Assembly (NCBI GenBank): GCA_030411725.1
Contig: MU839828.1
Span: 2,294,001-2,358,000 of the forward strand
DNA length: 64,000 nucleotides
Origin: Echria macrotheca
Lineage: Eukaryota; Ascomycota; Sordariomycetes; Sordariales; Schizotheciaceae
Direction of reading: 5' to 3'
The notes beneath the pieces are model-generated. The model saw only the letters and a program-made list of their open reading frames with translations, searched no databases and was not told the DNA's origin. Position 1 is the stretch's first letter. Each line of letters begins with the position of its first letter. Positions 33,781-47,304 of this stretch are shown here, piece by piece. The position numbers and the translations under genes are program-made.

Positions 33781-36753
33781 TCTGAGAACCTTGATGACTG
33801 CTGATTGCTGGATACGGTAATGAAAGGGAACTAGCGAAGGTCTGGCGGAAGATCACGAGTCGTATTTCTTAACGGCCAGGGGCTGATAGGTCGTAGCCAC
33901 ACCCACCCTGCAGAGACACGCGAGGCTTCGATCCCGGGCGTTTGTGGTTGGTGTAATGCCTAGACCGATGTGACTAGAATAGGAGAAGGCGATCGTCCGG
34001 GCAGAGGGCCGAGGGGGATATATTATAAGGATTCGGTGCCCCGGCGAGTGTAAGCGGCCCTTTGACCAGCGTATCGACGCACGACGCAGGCGTCATGGTG
34101 GATATCGACATGCATTGCCCTGGTCCTTTCTTGCAGCAAGCATCGAAGCCGTCCAGAGTGCTCCTCGATATGGTTAGGTTCAAACAAGGAAGCAAAATAT
34201 GAGGCTACCAATGGCATCGCTAACCCGACCGGCAGGACGTCCTGTCTCCATCGAGACGGCAGGGACACTTGGCTGTCCTGGAGGGGTACGGGGAGATCCA
34301 GAAGCGCCCCGTATGCACGATGGCAGATGGCGAGCAAGGCTCTGTCTGGCCGGGGCCCGGGGCGGCATGGGCCTCGGGAGATCTGCGGTGGCTCAGACGG
34401 ATGATTTAAAGAGCACTCTGGTACCCAGGGTTGGGTATTTCGGAGACGCGAGTAGTGGCTCGAGGAAGCAGACATCAACGGGCTGTGCAGCACGAGGTCG
34501 AGTCGAGTCCAAGAGAGTGAGCAACGGGAGTCGAGTGGAAAACGCGGGGAAGCCAGGGGTCCACACACCTTGCGGTAAGTGAGGCTCACGAGGCTCCCAC
34601 GTCGACAAGACGCCGTCGCCTACCCATTGCCTCTCGACTAACATGCCGATGGGGGTCACACCGTGCGTGGTTGGATGTCGACATCATTCGTTGCGGCCCG
34701 GCATCGGGTATTGACCTCACCACTTTGCTCGAGCAATCCCGCGAATGAGGCTGAGTGGAAGGAGCCACGGACTGCATCGAGACGCTGTGCTGAGATTTCC
34801 AGCTGCCTTCTTGACAGTCGGGGAAGGCACGGATGGGGAAAGTTGGGGGACAGGAAGGGACGTGGCAGCAAACTCCGACCGCATTTCCAACTCATTGGCT
34901 GAACGGCCGGTCGCCTTAAAATCAACCACCAGGAAACAAGCAGCCAAGCCGTGGTTCGCGGACGTCTTCGGTGAGTGATGTGGCCCTCATCGCTCCTGCT
35001 GTCAACCGAACGGACGCTGATCCAATGCTGGGCCGACAACAGATATTGTCTCCGAACATCGGCCACGCATCTCCCGACAGCGGATGGGATCCCCCGGGCG
35101 AGGCTGCGACCAGGCGCAAGTACCCGCGCATGGATTTTCTTCGTCTCATGTTGGCCCTGGCAAACGTCCGATACCGAGACCATCACAGCACTGGCGTGCT
35201 CTCACCACATTCACACCGAAAAAGGCCTGTGTTGTATGGATTCCCCTCAGCCAAAACGATCGACAGGGCTTCCAGAAGACGTACTTACGCACATGAAGCA
35301 TCCGAACTGGGCTACCCTCCCTCCCACTTCCTTGTCTTTGGACCAATCATGACTTTTTAGCACTTTGTTACTTGCAACCGGAGACTCAGTCTCTGCCTAA
35401 AGCCTCCCTCGACGCTGTCATCAAACCAAATTTAGGGCTGTCGAACCTGTTCAGTCGCTTGGGCCGCTCAATATCCCATTTCCCATATACAGGACATGAT
35501 TTCCATATCATAGAGGGGGGGCCGGCTTCTTGCCCTGCATGTGCAGGAGTTGTTCGAAGCTTTTTGTGAGTGGTTCACTGCGATGACGTTGAGCGGTTCG
35601 AGTGTCGTTTCCCCATTGCCCGGCCGTCTGGAACAATATCTTCAATGTGCTTGGACGGTCCAGACCGAGATACCCCTTCACAGTGATCACATGGCCGCGC
35701 TGACGCCGATAGAAGCTCTCATTTCTCGCTTTTCGGCAAACGGCCGATTAAAAACTGCGGACCCGGACTGCCCAACGCCGTTTGAACCCGGCGTGAGCTC
35801 GGGAGGAGCGAGACCCGTCTGGGCACATGACCGTCGTCGCGCCGTCTCGGTGTTGCCGCTTACTTGGGCGGGATATCACGGCTAAAGCCAACGGGCGTTC
35901 TTTTGGTTGGGGCGCAAAACGACACCCGCTGTTGGCCGTTCCTCCGAGAAGCCATATGGACTTCCTGCTGACTCGCCGACGACCTGCCCAAGATCATGGC
36001 TGCTTGGACCCTCCTCGTTCACAATTCCAATGAAGCCCACACCCAGAAATCTGCCTAGGTATCAATCTGACCCTCATCTCTTGTCACCAACATCCTGGCA
36101 TATTACTTCCCCGCCCGTGCCCGGATCTGAGGCCCGAATCTTTGGAAGCAAGAGGACCACCGATTGTTGCCCCTTGAGATAACAAAGGGACGGGCGTATC
36201 GAAACTCGCCGATCATATCACAACCTGAATTGAGAACTCGCTGGACAGGGAGGCATCGAAAACCATCATTTGTCACTCATCTACATGCCCGTCCGGGTTA
36301 GTCGATGGCACAGCCCGAGGCAGGCATATCGTCACACCGAGATTCCACTGGAAAATATCGTTGACTGAAGGAGAGAGATCGGATCAGATCATTCACGTCG
36401 CGCTCGAACTTTGGACGTCAGTTGTCGTCGTTATGAGACGGCTCTACACCAAAGGCACAGCCACATGCAAGTCAGATGAGATTCAGGCTCCGATTGGTAT
36501 AACTCTGGCAATACGAAATATTCAACCTGACTTTTGTGGTAAAAGGTATAGGGTCCACCAGGGTATTAACGCTCACACCATCAGTCTTGCAACTCAGACA
36601 GCCCTCGGATATCAACCACTGTCGGTCCCGGTACGGAGCGACAGTTTTGCAATGCAGAATCCAACCAGTCAGAAACAAGCATAGGCAGCTAGCCTCGCCT
36701 TAGTGCTCCTTTCTCGCTGCCCAACGCACAGCCCCCCTCGAAACCGAGTGCAT
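33781..36753. other. Gene-free region between the Clr5-domain gene and slm1
   Basis: 3 kb. Minus frames at 34023-34589 and 34656-35186 are open but have Arg/Ser/Pro-biased translations without conserved motifs, so they were not called. No RNA gene or repeat recognised. Confidence 0.45.
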
Positions 36754-38497
36754 CTAGTTCGGCAGCGGAGCCTTCTCTTCGGCGGCGGGTGCGGTTGTCG
36801 TCGGGGGCGCTGCGGTGGTGGTTGCGGGGGCCGCTTCGGCGGCGGCCACAGGCTTCGCCTCGGTGGCCGCAGCAGTCGAGGCCGGCGAGATGACAGTCGG
36901 ACTGGCGGTGGTCTCGCCACCAGTAACTCCTATTTTCCCACGAGTTAGTTGCTTCATCTTGTTTCTGCAGATTCACCAAGGACTAGGAACGTACCGGCCT
37001 CTTGCCCCTTGTGATCCGTCGCCACTGCCACGGCCGGCTTTTCGGATGTTGCTGCGGCAGCCGCGGGAGCAGCCTCGAGCTTCTTGCTGTCGTCAACGGC
37101 TGCGGGGGGGCTAGGTGTTGGTGATGTTACGGGCGCCGGGGACGTGGTTCCAGTGGCGAGGCGGACTGCCTCAAACCACTTCTGCGCCTCGGCCGCTGTG
37201 TGCGCCTTGAAGTTGAACTCGGAGGTGCCAGCCAGCTTGCTACCCATGGTGCCGGAGCGGTCCTTGCCCTTAATGCTGAACTTCTCTCCGTTAGGAACAC
37301 CAATGGTGGCATCAGGCAGGTAGATGCTGAGTTCCGGAGTGGGCTCTTTGCGGTAGTTGTCGCTGTCCTTGAACTCATGCAGGAATTTCGATGGCGTCAC
37401 CACATAGTAGCCCGTCTGGGTTCCGAATGACAACTTGTTACGGCTCTTGCGCTCCAGGGTACCCTCGATGAGTGGCTTGGTGGACGGGTGGTCCATGTTA
37501 GGGAATTGGATAGCCTCGACCGATCGAGGCTCCTCGTTCGGGTCAACGAGTGCATCTCCGCTACGCGCCATAAAGGCCTTCCATTCGAAATCAGGCGGGA
37601 CACGCTGGGCCGCACCCAGCATATCGCTATAGAGGGCTCGGACCTTCTCAGCTTGGCCACCGGCGAACGTGTTGAAAGCCTCCATGGCCTCCTGGATCAC
37701 ACGGATGATGTGGGCCTCGAAGACCTGGAAGTTGGTCTGCACAGCGATGAGATCGTTTCGGTGGTTGTTCTCCTCGAGCACTTGCTTGTGAAGACGGTAG
37801 AGAACGCCACGGCGGATAACGTACGGGTCATCCGAAGCGTGCGACTTATGGCCAGTCGATTCGTACGAGGCAGTATACTGTCCGAGCAGCTCGATTTGCT
37901 TCTGCGTCGTGTTGCGGGCTTTCTCGACTTCCTTGGCGCCCTTCTGCGCACCATGGGCAAGCTCCTTGGCCTTGTGCTTGATCTCCTTGTGCAACCGCTC
38001 GATTACGGGGAGGACAGAACCCCTGATGTTCTTTTCGGTCTCAAGATTGGTGTTGATGAGCGCTTGGGTGTTGGTGCGCATGTTCTCGAAGAAGCCTGCA
38101 ATACCTCCCAAGTTCTGGTCAAAGTGGTGACCTTCCTTCAGAGGCTTGGAGATGGTCTTTGGCCTTGTGAGCTCATGATCCCGATTCTCGGGCCACCGGG
38201 GATGAATACCTTGAGAACTCTCTCATACTCCTTGGCCTGTGCCTTGTGCACCTTCTCGACGGCCTCGATGTATTCCTCGATGTAGACCACGGCATGTTTC
38301 CAAGCCTGAAGCCTCTCGGCGAGAAGGCCGGCAGTCTGGATATTTTAGGTTAGAGGTCTATTGCCGCATGCGCATCACTTCAATTGACATACGGTGCTCG
38401 GGTCGACGTCAGGCACGGCATCCTCGGTGGCCGTGCTGGTCGTGCTGGCCAGCGTCTCCTGGCGAGACGGCGCCGTCGGTGACGTCACGCCCGACAT
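36754..38497 (-). CDS. slm1: SLM1-like PH-domain protein (TORC2/PI(4,5)P2 effector)
   Basis: Exons 38393-38497, 38210-38335, 36995-38156 and 36754-36929; 522 aa. The ATG at 38497 gives MSGVTSPTAPSR; the frame is also open upstream without another ATG. Residues about 36-270 form an F-BAR-like helical region (LLAERLQAWKHAVVYIEEY, HFDQNLGGIAGFFENM, VLYRLHKQVLEENNHR). A PH domain follows at about 285-390 (IEGTLERKSRNK, GYYVVTPSKFLHEFKD, KWFEAVRLATG). The C-terminus is an Ala/Thr/Pro-rich disordered tail. In yeast Slm1/2 bind PI(4,5)P2, sit at eisosomes and relay membrane stress to TORC2-Ypk1. Single copy here; Slm1 and Slm2 cannot be separated. Confidence 0.9.
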
Positions 38498-39461
38498 ATC
38501 AGCCTCGGTGCTCTTGCGGGAATGAATCCCCAACTTCTTTAGGCCCGCCGTTTTGAAGGATTTAACGTGGTGTCGTCTAAGTGTCTTTTTTATAGTGAAC
38601 GCGAATGCGCTCGATAAGATTAAAGCTGGTGGAGACGATAGTGGGTAGTCTTGGAGTGGTGGTGGGTTGGTGTTCGTCGCAACTCTTCTTTTATCGGAGC
38701 GCCGGGAACGACCAAAACTTTATGGCGGGAACGATTTTTGGGGTCAATCAATGAGATGAAGTCATGGGGCAGAAGGGAGGGGGGAAGAGGGGAGGGGAAG
38801 AAAAAAGGGAGTGACGACGGGGCCGGCACATCGCCGAGACAAGATCAGGCTATCTACTGTGTGTACCGTGATTGTTGGAATACCCCTCCCCTTCTAACCC
38901 TTTATCGACCGATCTAAGCTATGCAAGCAAGGGTAGCTTCAGGCGGCTTGCGCTTGATTCGATCGATCTGGGTGTCAAGCAAAGCTGGGTAAACCGAGTT
39001 ACCGAGCAAGTCAGTCAAAAATGCACTGTCTCGCGTGTCGATACAGCTTTGCGCTATTTTAAGTCGGATGCATTGATCTTCTCGAGTGTATTTTAAAGGA
39101 TGCCATCAACTGAGCTGGGATTTTCCTTCATTGGTGTTGACCGCTGGATGAACGACTGGTTGAGTGGGGAAATCTGGTGATGGGACGAGGGACGACCTGA
39201 GCTGAAAGTGGGGCTCAGCTACTTACCAACACTCTTGAAGCTGGGGACATTAAGTAGACCTCAGGAAGTTTAGGAGAGCCGACGACGCTACTTTTAAAAA
39301 TACGAATACCAGGATACACTACACATTGTTTTCCTTCATCTCCATGTTTTCCCAAGAGTCAGTCAGTCTCAGCGCATCACAACTTTGTTCAACAGCCCAC
39401 GGAGGTATTTCCATCGATCATCCCTGCCGAAGATCGCAAAAGCTGAGAAGCTAGAAATGAC
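38498..39461. other. Intergenic region upstream of slm1
   Basis: Holds the slm1 promoter and 5' leader. In the slm1 frame about 66 codons are open before the ATG without any ATG; treated as leader. Confidence 0.45.
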
Positions 39462-40074
39462 GTAACCCCGCCGAGACCCGCTGTGCTGTGACATTCGAAC
39501 GGTCGTGTCAAAGCGCAGCGCTAAAAGGGGGTCGAGACGCGAGTTTGGGTTCGAGTGCAAAATGCTCAAAAATGAATTTTGCTCTCACGCTTCGCGCTTT
39601 GCACGCGCGTAGCTGAAACTTGCGATTGAGATTCTTCTCAATCAGGGCTATCGATTGATTATATTTTTACCTACGCGCACGAGAAGCGCGAGGTACGAAT
39701 ACGTAGCGAAGATTTTTGACATGATGTGTTTTGTTTTCGTTGCGTTTCTTGGCATTTTTGCTTTTTTTCAGCTCATTTCCCTCGAGTCGAAAATAAAAAC
39801 AAACAGCACGAGAGCAAAAAACGTTTTTTCGCTTTCGAGACACGCGCTTTGCATGCGCGGGCTTGGAACTTGCGATTGAGGCTCTTCTCGATGATAGCTA
39901 TCGATTGATTATACTTTTATTTGCGCGTATGTAGGGCGCGAGGTACGAGATTGAGAAATATTTTTCGAGCATCTCGCCCGAAAACACACAAAAACACGAT
40001 GCGCGGGCTCCCCCATTTTAGCGCGTGTGGATCCACACGACCGTTCGAATGTCAGTCTACAGCGCCAGGGTTAC
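39462..40074. mobile_element. MITE-like element with terminal inverted repeats
   Basis: GACATTCGAACGGTCGTGT (39490-39508) is repeated exactly in reverse complement at 40035-40053. Similarity extends outward to GTAACCC at 39462 and its complement GGGTTAC ending at 40074, and inward to GCGCTAAAA with a following G-run. The interior is AT-rich, without any coding frame. The size of about 0.61 kb and lack of a transposase suit a nonautonomous DNA transposon. No clear target-site duplication was seen, so exact ends and superfamily are open. Confidence 0.65.
39593..39948 (+). repeat. Direct repeat pair inside the inverted-repeat element
   Basis: Two 106-bp copies, 39593-39698 and 39843-39948, offset by exactly 250 bp and roughly 80% identical. 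Shared cores include ACTTGCGATTGAG and GCTATCGATTGATTATA. Confidence 0.85.
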
Positions 40075-41136
40075 CCCACCGCAGCCCAACTGCGGGGTTC
40101 TCCGACTGCGAGGGAGGGGGTTGAAAATCCATGTAAATCCATCGCGAGTTCATGCGTGAAAGTTCAGCTTCGTTTTTCAACAACCCCCTAACTGGCTTGA
40201 TATCATATGTGGCGGTATACGGAATACATATGAATGGGCGAATATAGGAATTTGTACATAGTAGCTGGATGTGCCACGGTTGAACGAACCGACGGGATGC
40301 GACAGATGGGGTAGGAGGGGGGTGATCGATCATCAATCCCGTTCCCCGGATTCGTTAACAAAACGGATAAGACATGCAGATATGTGAGATTCAGATGTGA
40401 GATTCAGCTGGACAGGGGGGGTTGTGGTTTATGTGCAGCGACGTGTTGTACAATACCTACATACTCTACATCCAGCAACCCCTTCAACACTCTCAAACTG
40501 CAAGATGGGAGGCATCCTCCAAACTGGAGGATGCCCTTAACTGACGACAAACCATAAGCACTCAAAATTCTTGATATCAGGATATTTACTTGCACGGGTA
40601 TTTGACGACATTGGCAAGAGCATGGAGATCCGGTTGTTGAGGCATCCACCACTTACTGTGCAAATTCTTCGACCCTTCAGACCCACCATCTCCAGTCTGC
40701 CAACACCAGCCGCTGCGCCGAACTAGATAGCTGAGCTCGGCACTGCAAAGTCACTAGACACCATCAGGGACCGCAGCCGAGAGAGGCCGCCACGGCCATT
40801 AGCGAACTCATCATTCTTAAACTCATAAATGCTCATGGAGCCCTCTTGCTTCCATTTTCCCTGTAACAATCAAGGGTATCAAAAGATATCAACATGCCGA
40901 GGCGTAACCCTCGCTCACGGCAATGCTCCCTAGGCATGCCCAATGTGTGTATGTGCCCCCCAAAACGCCAACCATCCTGCCTTCTATCCCGAATTTGTGT
41001 CGTTAACCTGACGTACAAACCACCAAAGCGCCTGCTCACCCTTCTGGTGTCAAACGCCGTTCTGCCGCATAATATTTACAAAGGAACTCAAAATATCGCC
41101 CTTTGGAAGACCATGGCCGAAGAGTTCGGATGCCCC
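40075..41136. other. Intergenic region downstream of creD
   Basis: No gene or repeat recognised. Short open frames have no motif. Confidence 0.45.
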
Positions 41137-43090
41137 CTAGGCCACTCGTTCGCGAGCCTGTAGCAGCTGCACCCTCCGGTGCTCATCCGTATCCCCGTGG
41201 TGCCAGCCTTGAGGGAGCGAAAGCCCGCCGATCGAGAGATGCCGTCTCCGTCCCGCCACCATCGACCTACGCCTGGAGGGAGTGGCAGATTCCGGCTCGG
41301 GAATCGCCACGGCGGCCATTGGGTCACTCACTACCCCGTCCGCTGCAGGAGAAACAGGGGCACTGGTTGCCGTCACGTAGTCGGGGAGCGCAACGCCCGG
41401 AACACTGGTGAGCGATCTCACCGGTGTTTTGAGGGCTGTCTGATAGCTCGGAACCTTGGACATCTCGGCGAGGTCTAGATGCTCGGGTGACTCGTAGCCC
41501 GACGACCGCTCGTCGCTATTTTGGCGGGTAAGTGGTGCTGACGGGGGCGCAGAGTTGTGCGCACTGTCGACCATGTGGTGTGGACTGGTTCCCCCAGACC
41601 GGCCGGCCGAGCTCGAGGCCGCAGCGGTAACCGAGTGCCACGACGTGTTACGGTTTGACTGATCCAACGACATGCTTTGCAACCTAGACGTGAGAGCGGC
41701 CGGAGTGATCGTCAGGTTCGCCAGGGCTAACAGGTTTTCGGCCGATCCAGCACGAGAGTGGCTGTACAACGGACTGCTGACACCGGACTGGGCCCCCGGT
41801 GTTTGTAGTCCTGAAAGCTCGAGGTCCTCGTAGAGCTGGTCCAGGACATGCTCGCTGTAGCTCGGAGGGGCGGCGGCGCCCACCTCCTCGGCGACGGTGC
41901 CGTGTGGCAATTGTCGCACAAGATTGCCCTCGTCATCCAGCGGCATGTTGGGCGAAATGAAGATGGTTACCGGGAGAGTTGCCCGGAGTTCAGAAATGTG
42001 CCCGTCAGGGTTCTTGAGCGCCACCACCAGCTTGAGCTTGTGCCTGATCTTGATCCCTTGCACGTTGACGTCTTGCAGGCACATTGTGAGCTTCCGGGGG
42101 AGGTCCAGCGACGTGTTCATCACCCAGCCTTCCTGACCAGTATCGTCAATCAAATCCCGCCAGTGCTCCTCTCGGCTCATCGGGAGTGTCCACATAGACA
42201 CCTCCCTCTCTTTCCGATACTCTCTCATGGGGTGTCCGGTAGCCGAGTGGAGGATGACATCATGTACTTCCACAAGCCGACAGGTTATGTCGCCGAGCTC
42301 CAAGCCTTTCAACAAGGGGCTAAATCGGGTCTCGAGCGGGATGGAACTACCAAAGACGACCGCTTTTTGCGGCACCACGATCGAGTACTCGATCTTGTTG
42401 GGCCAGATATTTTCGACACTCATGGCGTGGAGGAACTCGAGGGCCGAGGATTCGAGCGTCCGGATGATTCGTAGTCGCTTGTACGCGTGCAGGTCGTACG
42501 CTAGTTTCCCCCGTGCTACTGTAGCCTTGAGCTTGTAAGTGATGTTGGCCTCGCGTAAACCCTCGACGCTCTCGGCTGTGTCGCCCGGCAGCATCAGCTC
42601 GAACGGCCATTCGTAGTTCCCCGGTGGTAATGTGACACCTCTACCACTCGCCGAGCCCGCCGATCCTTGTCCAACAAACGGCTGCCATCTGTGCTCAAAG
42701 ATCGTCGTCGTCCTGTCCACCTTCTGGTTCGTTATCCCGGTTGGCGTCAATCTCGAGTCGGTCCAGCTTGGACGGGTCAGCGAGGGACTCTTCAACAGCT
42801 CCAATCCGGTGTACTCACCCGAAATGCAGATTTCCCGTTAGCCTGAGGTGAACATCCTCCACCTTGAGGGCCGTGGGCAGGCACAGCACCACGGTGCCCT
42901 TGAGGAGCTGTCCGGAGGACTCGTGCTCGTTTCCTCGGAAGACTATAAAGTCATTTTCTAGCCTAAGAGCCATCAATTGTCAGTTGCGCTGTGCTGGAGA
43001 CAGAAAACTCGAGGTCAATGCTCACCGGATCTCGAAGAGGGTACAGGCGTGTTTTCTAGACACTGAATTAAAGGGTTTGAACGACGGCAT
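41137..43090 (-). CDS. creD: CreD/Rod1-family alpha-arrestin, HECT ubiquitin ligase adaptor
   Basis: Exons 43026-43090, 42819-42962 and 41137-42766; 612 aa. The start MPSFKPFNSVSRKHACTLF and the join FEIR then LENDFIVFRG are typical of fungal alpha-arrestins. The arrestin N- and C-folds span about residues 15-350: LRIIRTLESSALE, HAMSVENIWPNKIEYSI, HISELRATLPVTIFISPN. PY motifs for WW domains of Rsp5/HulA-type ligases are PPSY at 370-373 and LPDY at 530-533, plus VPSY at 508-511. The Ser-rich tail suits phosphoregulation. In Aspergillus CreD acts against the CreB-CreC deubiquitinase in carbon catabolite repression; yeast Rod1/Rog3 direct glucose-regulated endocytosis of transporters. Several alpha-arrestin paralogues exist in fungi, so the exact orthology needs a tree. 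Confidence 0.82.
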
Positions 43091-46000
43091 GGCCGGGCTG
43101 CGAGCGCGTGGAATCGCCCGAGCGATGAGCGCCGAAAAGGAAAGGAGCGACCCGGCGAGGGCTGTCCTCTATGTTTTCCGTCGTTTTTTCGAAGCGTTGG
43201 TAGATATGAGGCCGGCCGGTCAGATCGGCGCAAATCACCAGAGAGCAAGCTAGTGGTGTAGATGTTCTCGGCTCGACGTGGGGTCTTAAGGGCAATCTGA
43301 TGATGGTCCACGGCGCGGCTCAGGATCGATTTGTTGGAGCGTGTACTGCGTAGGAGTATCTAAGAATGGGTCCGAGAGAGGAGGAGAAAAGGTGAGGAAA
43401 GAGGAAGATGGCAAGCTACGGTCGAGATTCGCAACATAACAAGAGCAGCGGCCGGGCAGGCAGGGGATCAGTTGCACTACTTTGCCATGCTCACACAGGA
43501 CCAGGAACGAACGAGTACCCTGCGCCCAACCAGCCAGGAAGGCCCTTGATGACCCCCCCGAGGCGAGGAGGGCCAGACGACAGGGGTCACCGCGCGTCTG
43601 GGAGCTGGCAAGTGAGCAGGCCGCTCACGCAATGGACCGAGGATTCCATGGTGGCAGATACAGTCAGGTACTTCGGATGTTGCAGGAGGGCTGTGACGCC
43701 AGTCCCAAATGTCACTATCTGTGCAGGAGATGGTGGGGTGGGGCAGCTGTCTGGCCGCAAGCGTGAGTCGTGCGATAGCGGAATCCGTGGGTTCGTGCTA
43801 ACGTTATCAGACGAAAAAAATCGGAAAGGCTGATAGCAGGTCCAGACACGCACAAAGCGAGTCCGGCTTCGTGGGCCTTCCGTGGGGTGCCAGCAAAACA
43901 CCACGTCCTGAGTGGCTGGCGCGCATCTCGAGCTGAAAAGACTATTAGTCAATGCTGCTCTGCCGTACGCGCGTGCTGATTGTGCCCTCTGCAGGAGCGC
44001 TCGACAAGAGCCCAGACTCTGCAAGGAGCCTTGTGGCTTGGCTGAGGGAAATCCCACTGGCTGCCCCGCCATCTGTTATCGATACCACGCATATATCAAC
44101 ATTCCTTTTTCCGACTCTGCAGTTCGAGCCGTCGAGCACCGCGGGGCTGCCGTGTCTGGAACTCTGTTCTCAGCTGCCCAGCTGCGCCCGACACCGCGGC
44201 ACGGTCCCCTATATTCTGCGAAGAGTTGCCAAATAAGGAACGCACACCTTCTCGAGCCCTACGCCGAGCTTCTGAAGGCTCGCCAAGTTGGGACCAACCC
44301 CCACTGCGGCATCAAGGGACCCTTTGCGGCTCCCGAACCAGGCAGGTGGGTGCACCTTGACCGCTCCGACCGCAAGAACGAGCCGTCTTGCTGCGTCTTG
44401 CTGCTCTGGATTTTACTAAGGGAATTACATCGGAGTGGAGCGAATGCGGCGGGAGGGACCGCATGACAGCCTTCCCATTTCCGTGATAATCTGTCGACAA
44501 TTGAGCGACGTCTTGGGTGCCAATGCGGCATCGTCAGGTGATGGCGTGCTCTGTCCTGGAACGGGAGGTCGCCAGCGCCGAGTGACTTGCGTGATGCAGC
44601 CACACGAACCACGCAGCCACGACTGCTGACCAACGGCCGTCTGGCGACACAAAAGAGAAGACGTCTGGGGAAATGCGCCGCCAACGTGTCGTGGCCCCGC
44701 CTGCCCTGCTTGCTTGCGGTTTCCCACAGTCGCGAGCCCATCAGGCAGGACGGCTTGGACGGACAGAGGACCTCACCAAAACTTGCCCGACTCCGTCCCA
44801 GGTATCGACAAGTATCACTGTCTCGGCTGTCGAGCCGTGCAGTGCAAGCATTGCCAGGGTGGGCCAGCCTGTCTCCTTTTAGCGGCGGGTCGCCGGGTTC
44901 GGGAGAAGATCGGCAGGGCGATCGCTCAGATACCAATAGCAAAGCAGATCTCCACTTGGCTCTGTCGCAACGTTGACGACAAGTTCATGTCTCCACCACG
45001 GCGCAAACAGCACAAGCAGCCTGCAGATTTGGCAACTTCCTAAGTGTACGTACTTGGCTACTGGATGGGTGGCGCCGACCCGATTCGCTTGCAACACGAG
45101 TTACACGATCGCCGATTTCGATGGTGACATAACCTTGCCGAGCGGGTACAGGTATACAGATGATGTAACAGACAAGGCCGGAGGGCGCCCAACAATTTGC
45201 AAGCATCGCAAACGAATGGCGAAATCGAAATCCGGTGTTGCAAAGCGGTAAACGCAACGGATTATTTCTTTTACACTACGAGGTCGACCTCTTGCATGCG
45301 CCCCCAAGAAGCCCCACGACGACACGAAGCTCCTCCGAAGCTCGGCCCACGGCAACGGCTTTCCAGACGATCCGATTGGCGCGGCCCGCCGTATTCCATT
45401 CACCACCAGCCTCGCGGGTAAAGAAAAGTCCCCAGCAACGAGAGAGCAAATTTCTCTAAACGCGCATGATGATACCGCGCCGTCTGACTCACTGGGACTT
45501 GGATTCCTAACGGGGGGAAAAGATTCCGGTGCATCAAGATGGAGCCCCTGCGGAGTTCGGATGGAGTCGCGTTTGAACTTTGACGGCTGTCCTGTCGTTC
45601 GACAGGTTCGATGGCGATGAACCGAAATATCCCGAGATATCCCCATTTTTCTTCCCAACCACTTCCACGCAACAAACCGATGTCCTGCCCTGTTCGTTTA
45701 CTGACACAAGCACTTGAGAACTCACATGCGGCGACTCTCGGCGTATCCGCTATCAAATGAACCCAGCCAGCCCTACGAGCACGCAGCAGCAGAGCCTCCA
45801 CTTTTCGTCATATCAAACCGCTCACAGATGCAGTTCGGAACTTCGGTTCTGCAAACTCTGTTTTTTCTTCAACATGAAACCCGGTCAATATGTTGGAACA
45901 AGAAATTTCTCGCCAAGAGTTTGTCATCATCACTAACATCCACAAAAAACGAGGAGGCAAACTCTCAATCAATTCCTTAGATTCGCCGAAGGAGAAAAAG

Positions 46001-47304
46001 TACTTGATGGGGCCCAGGTACCAGGCGGTTCTCTCGACACATGCTCAAAGCTACAGCCAAACCGGATCGCCGAACAACTACCGAGAAGTTCAACACTTTA
46101 TCTAACCGCCAGCCCGGCCGTCCAATCCACACACCGTAACATCCCGAGCAAACCCAAACCCGCTTTTTCAACGAAATTTCTACCCGTCGCCCTGCAGGGG
46201 CGGTTCTGGCCCCCGTCGTGACGACCCAAACGTCATCGGTATATTGGCCGTTTCTGACCATGAATCGAACTTCCAAGTGGGAACGGTGGGTCAGACCGGA
46301 CCTCAAAAATATGGATCACATCGAAAGATTTTTTCTTCCCTATTCCATTCTTGCTTTCCCAGTCATCGGGATGGTTTGCCAGGCCAGGAACCGTACTGTG
46401 TAAAATGAATGAGTATAACACTGTAAGTGCCGAGGGCTGAAACAAGCTTGATGAATAATTCCGCAGCTTGTGAAGGAAACATAGGCATCATCACATGTGG
46501 CGGCTTCTATCGACGACAATGCCCCGAACGTGTCTTCTAGAAGAAGAAGAAAAATCACATCACTTTTGACTTTGGGTTACCACGGTTACGTCGACTATCG
46601 GGAGCACGCTGGAGTACCACTGGTACATAGATACATAGACTGCTGATCTTCATGATCCGCGGGCCACCGAGCGGAAGGCGGAAACTGCGGGTCCCCATAC
46701 AACCATACGACGACACTCTACAGCATGCAACATGCAACGTGCAGGATGTATGATAGGTAGTGTACAGGATCACTGATTTTCCAGAAAACGATGCAGCCAC
46801 AAAAGAAAAGAAGCTTCGGTTTCCCTCCGGCAAAAGCACAAGCGGCCCTGGCGGCTTGTCTCGTCCATACCTGTCAAGTTGACACACCGTTAAACTCCCC
46901 TTCGCCGTTGGACTTTGAGATCCATCCTGGTCCCGCATTGGTGGACTGTCCAAAGTACATACACAGTACATAATGCCACCGCCTTATCATTGCTCCACCC
47001 GCGGCTGTCAGGCATGCAAGCCTCAAGGTACATATCTGGATTTATGAGCTTGTTGCATGTGCAAACGTCCGCGGGTCCAATTGGTTGATATACAAAGTGT
47101 GTACTAAGGTAAGTACCCTGCCATTCACCCGTTCGTGATCTGTCCCGTCAACCAGATCAGGGATGTCAAACACCGCTCAAAACAAGTGGAGGACCACACC
47201 CTACACTAGTATAGGTAGCTTCAAAACATACGTCTCTCCTGGCGGATGATAACACACTAAAACAACAGAACCCCTTCATAATACTACATCCGAGGTGTGA
47301 CAGG
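43091..47304. other. Large gene-free region between creD and creC
   Basis: 4.2 kb. Overlapping open frames on both strands at 43912-44466 (+) and 44259-44942 (-) are GC-driven and lack motifs. No intron-bearing gene could be reconstructed. No tRNA, rRNA or repeat seen. Confidence 0.45.

Noticed and set aside
34023..35186. Two minus-strand frames of 188 and 176 aa
   Set aside because: No ATG context, motif or conserved pattern; composition like random GC-rich DNA.
43912..44942. Overlapping frames of 184 aa (+) and 227 aa (-)
   Set aside because: GC-driven open frames on both strands with Arg/Ser/Pro-biased translations and no motif or splice structure.
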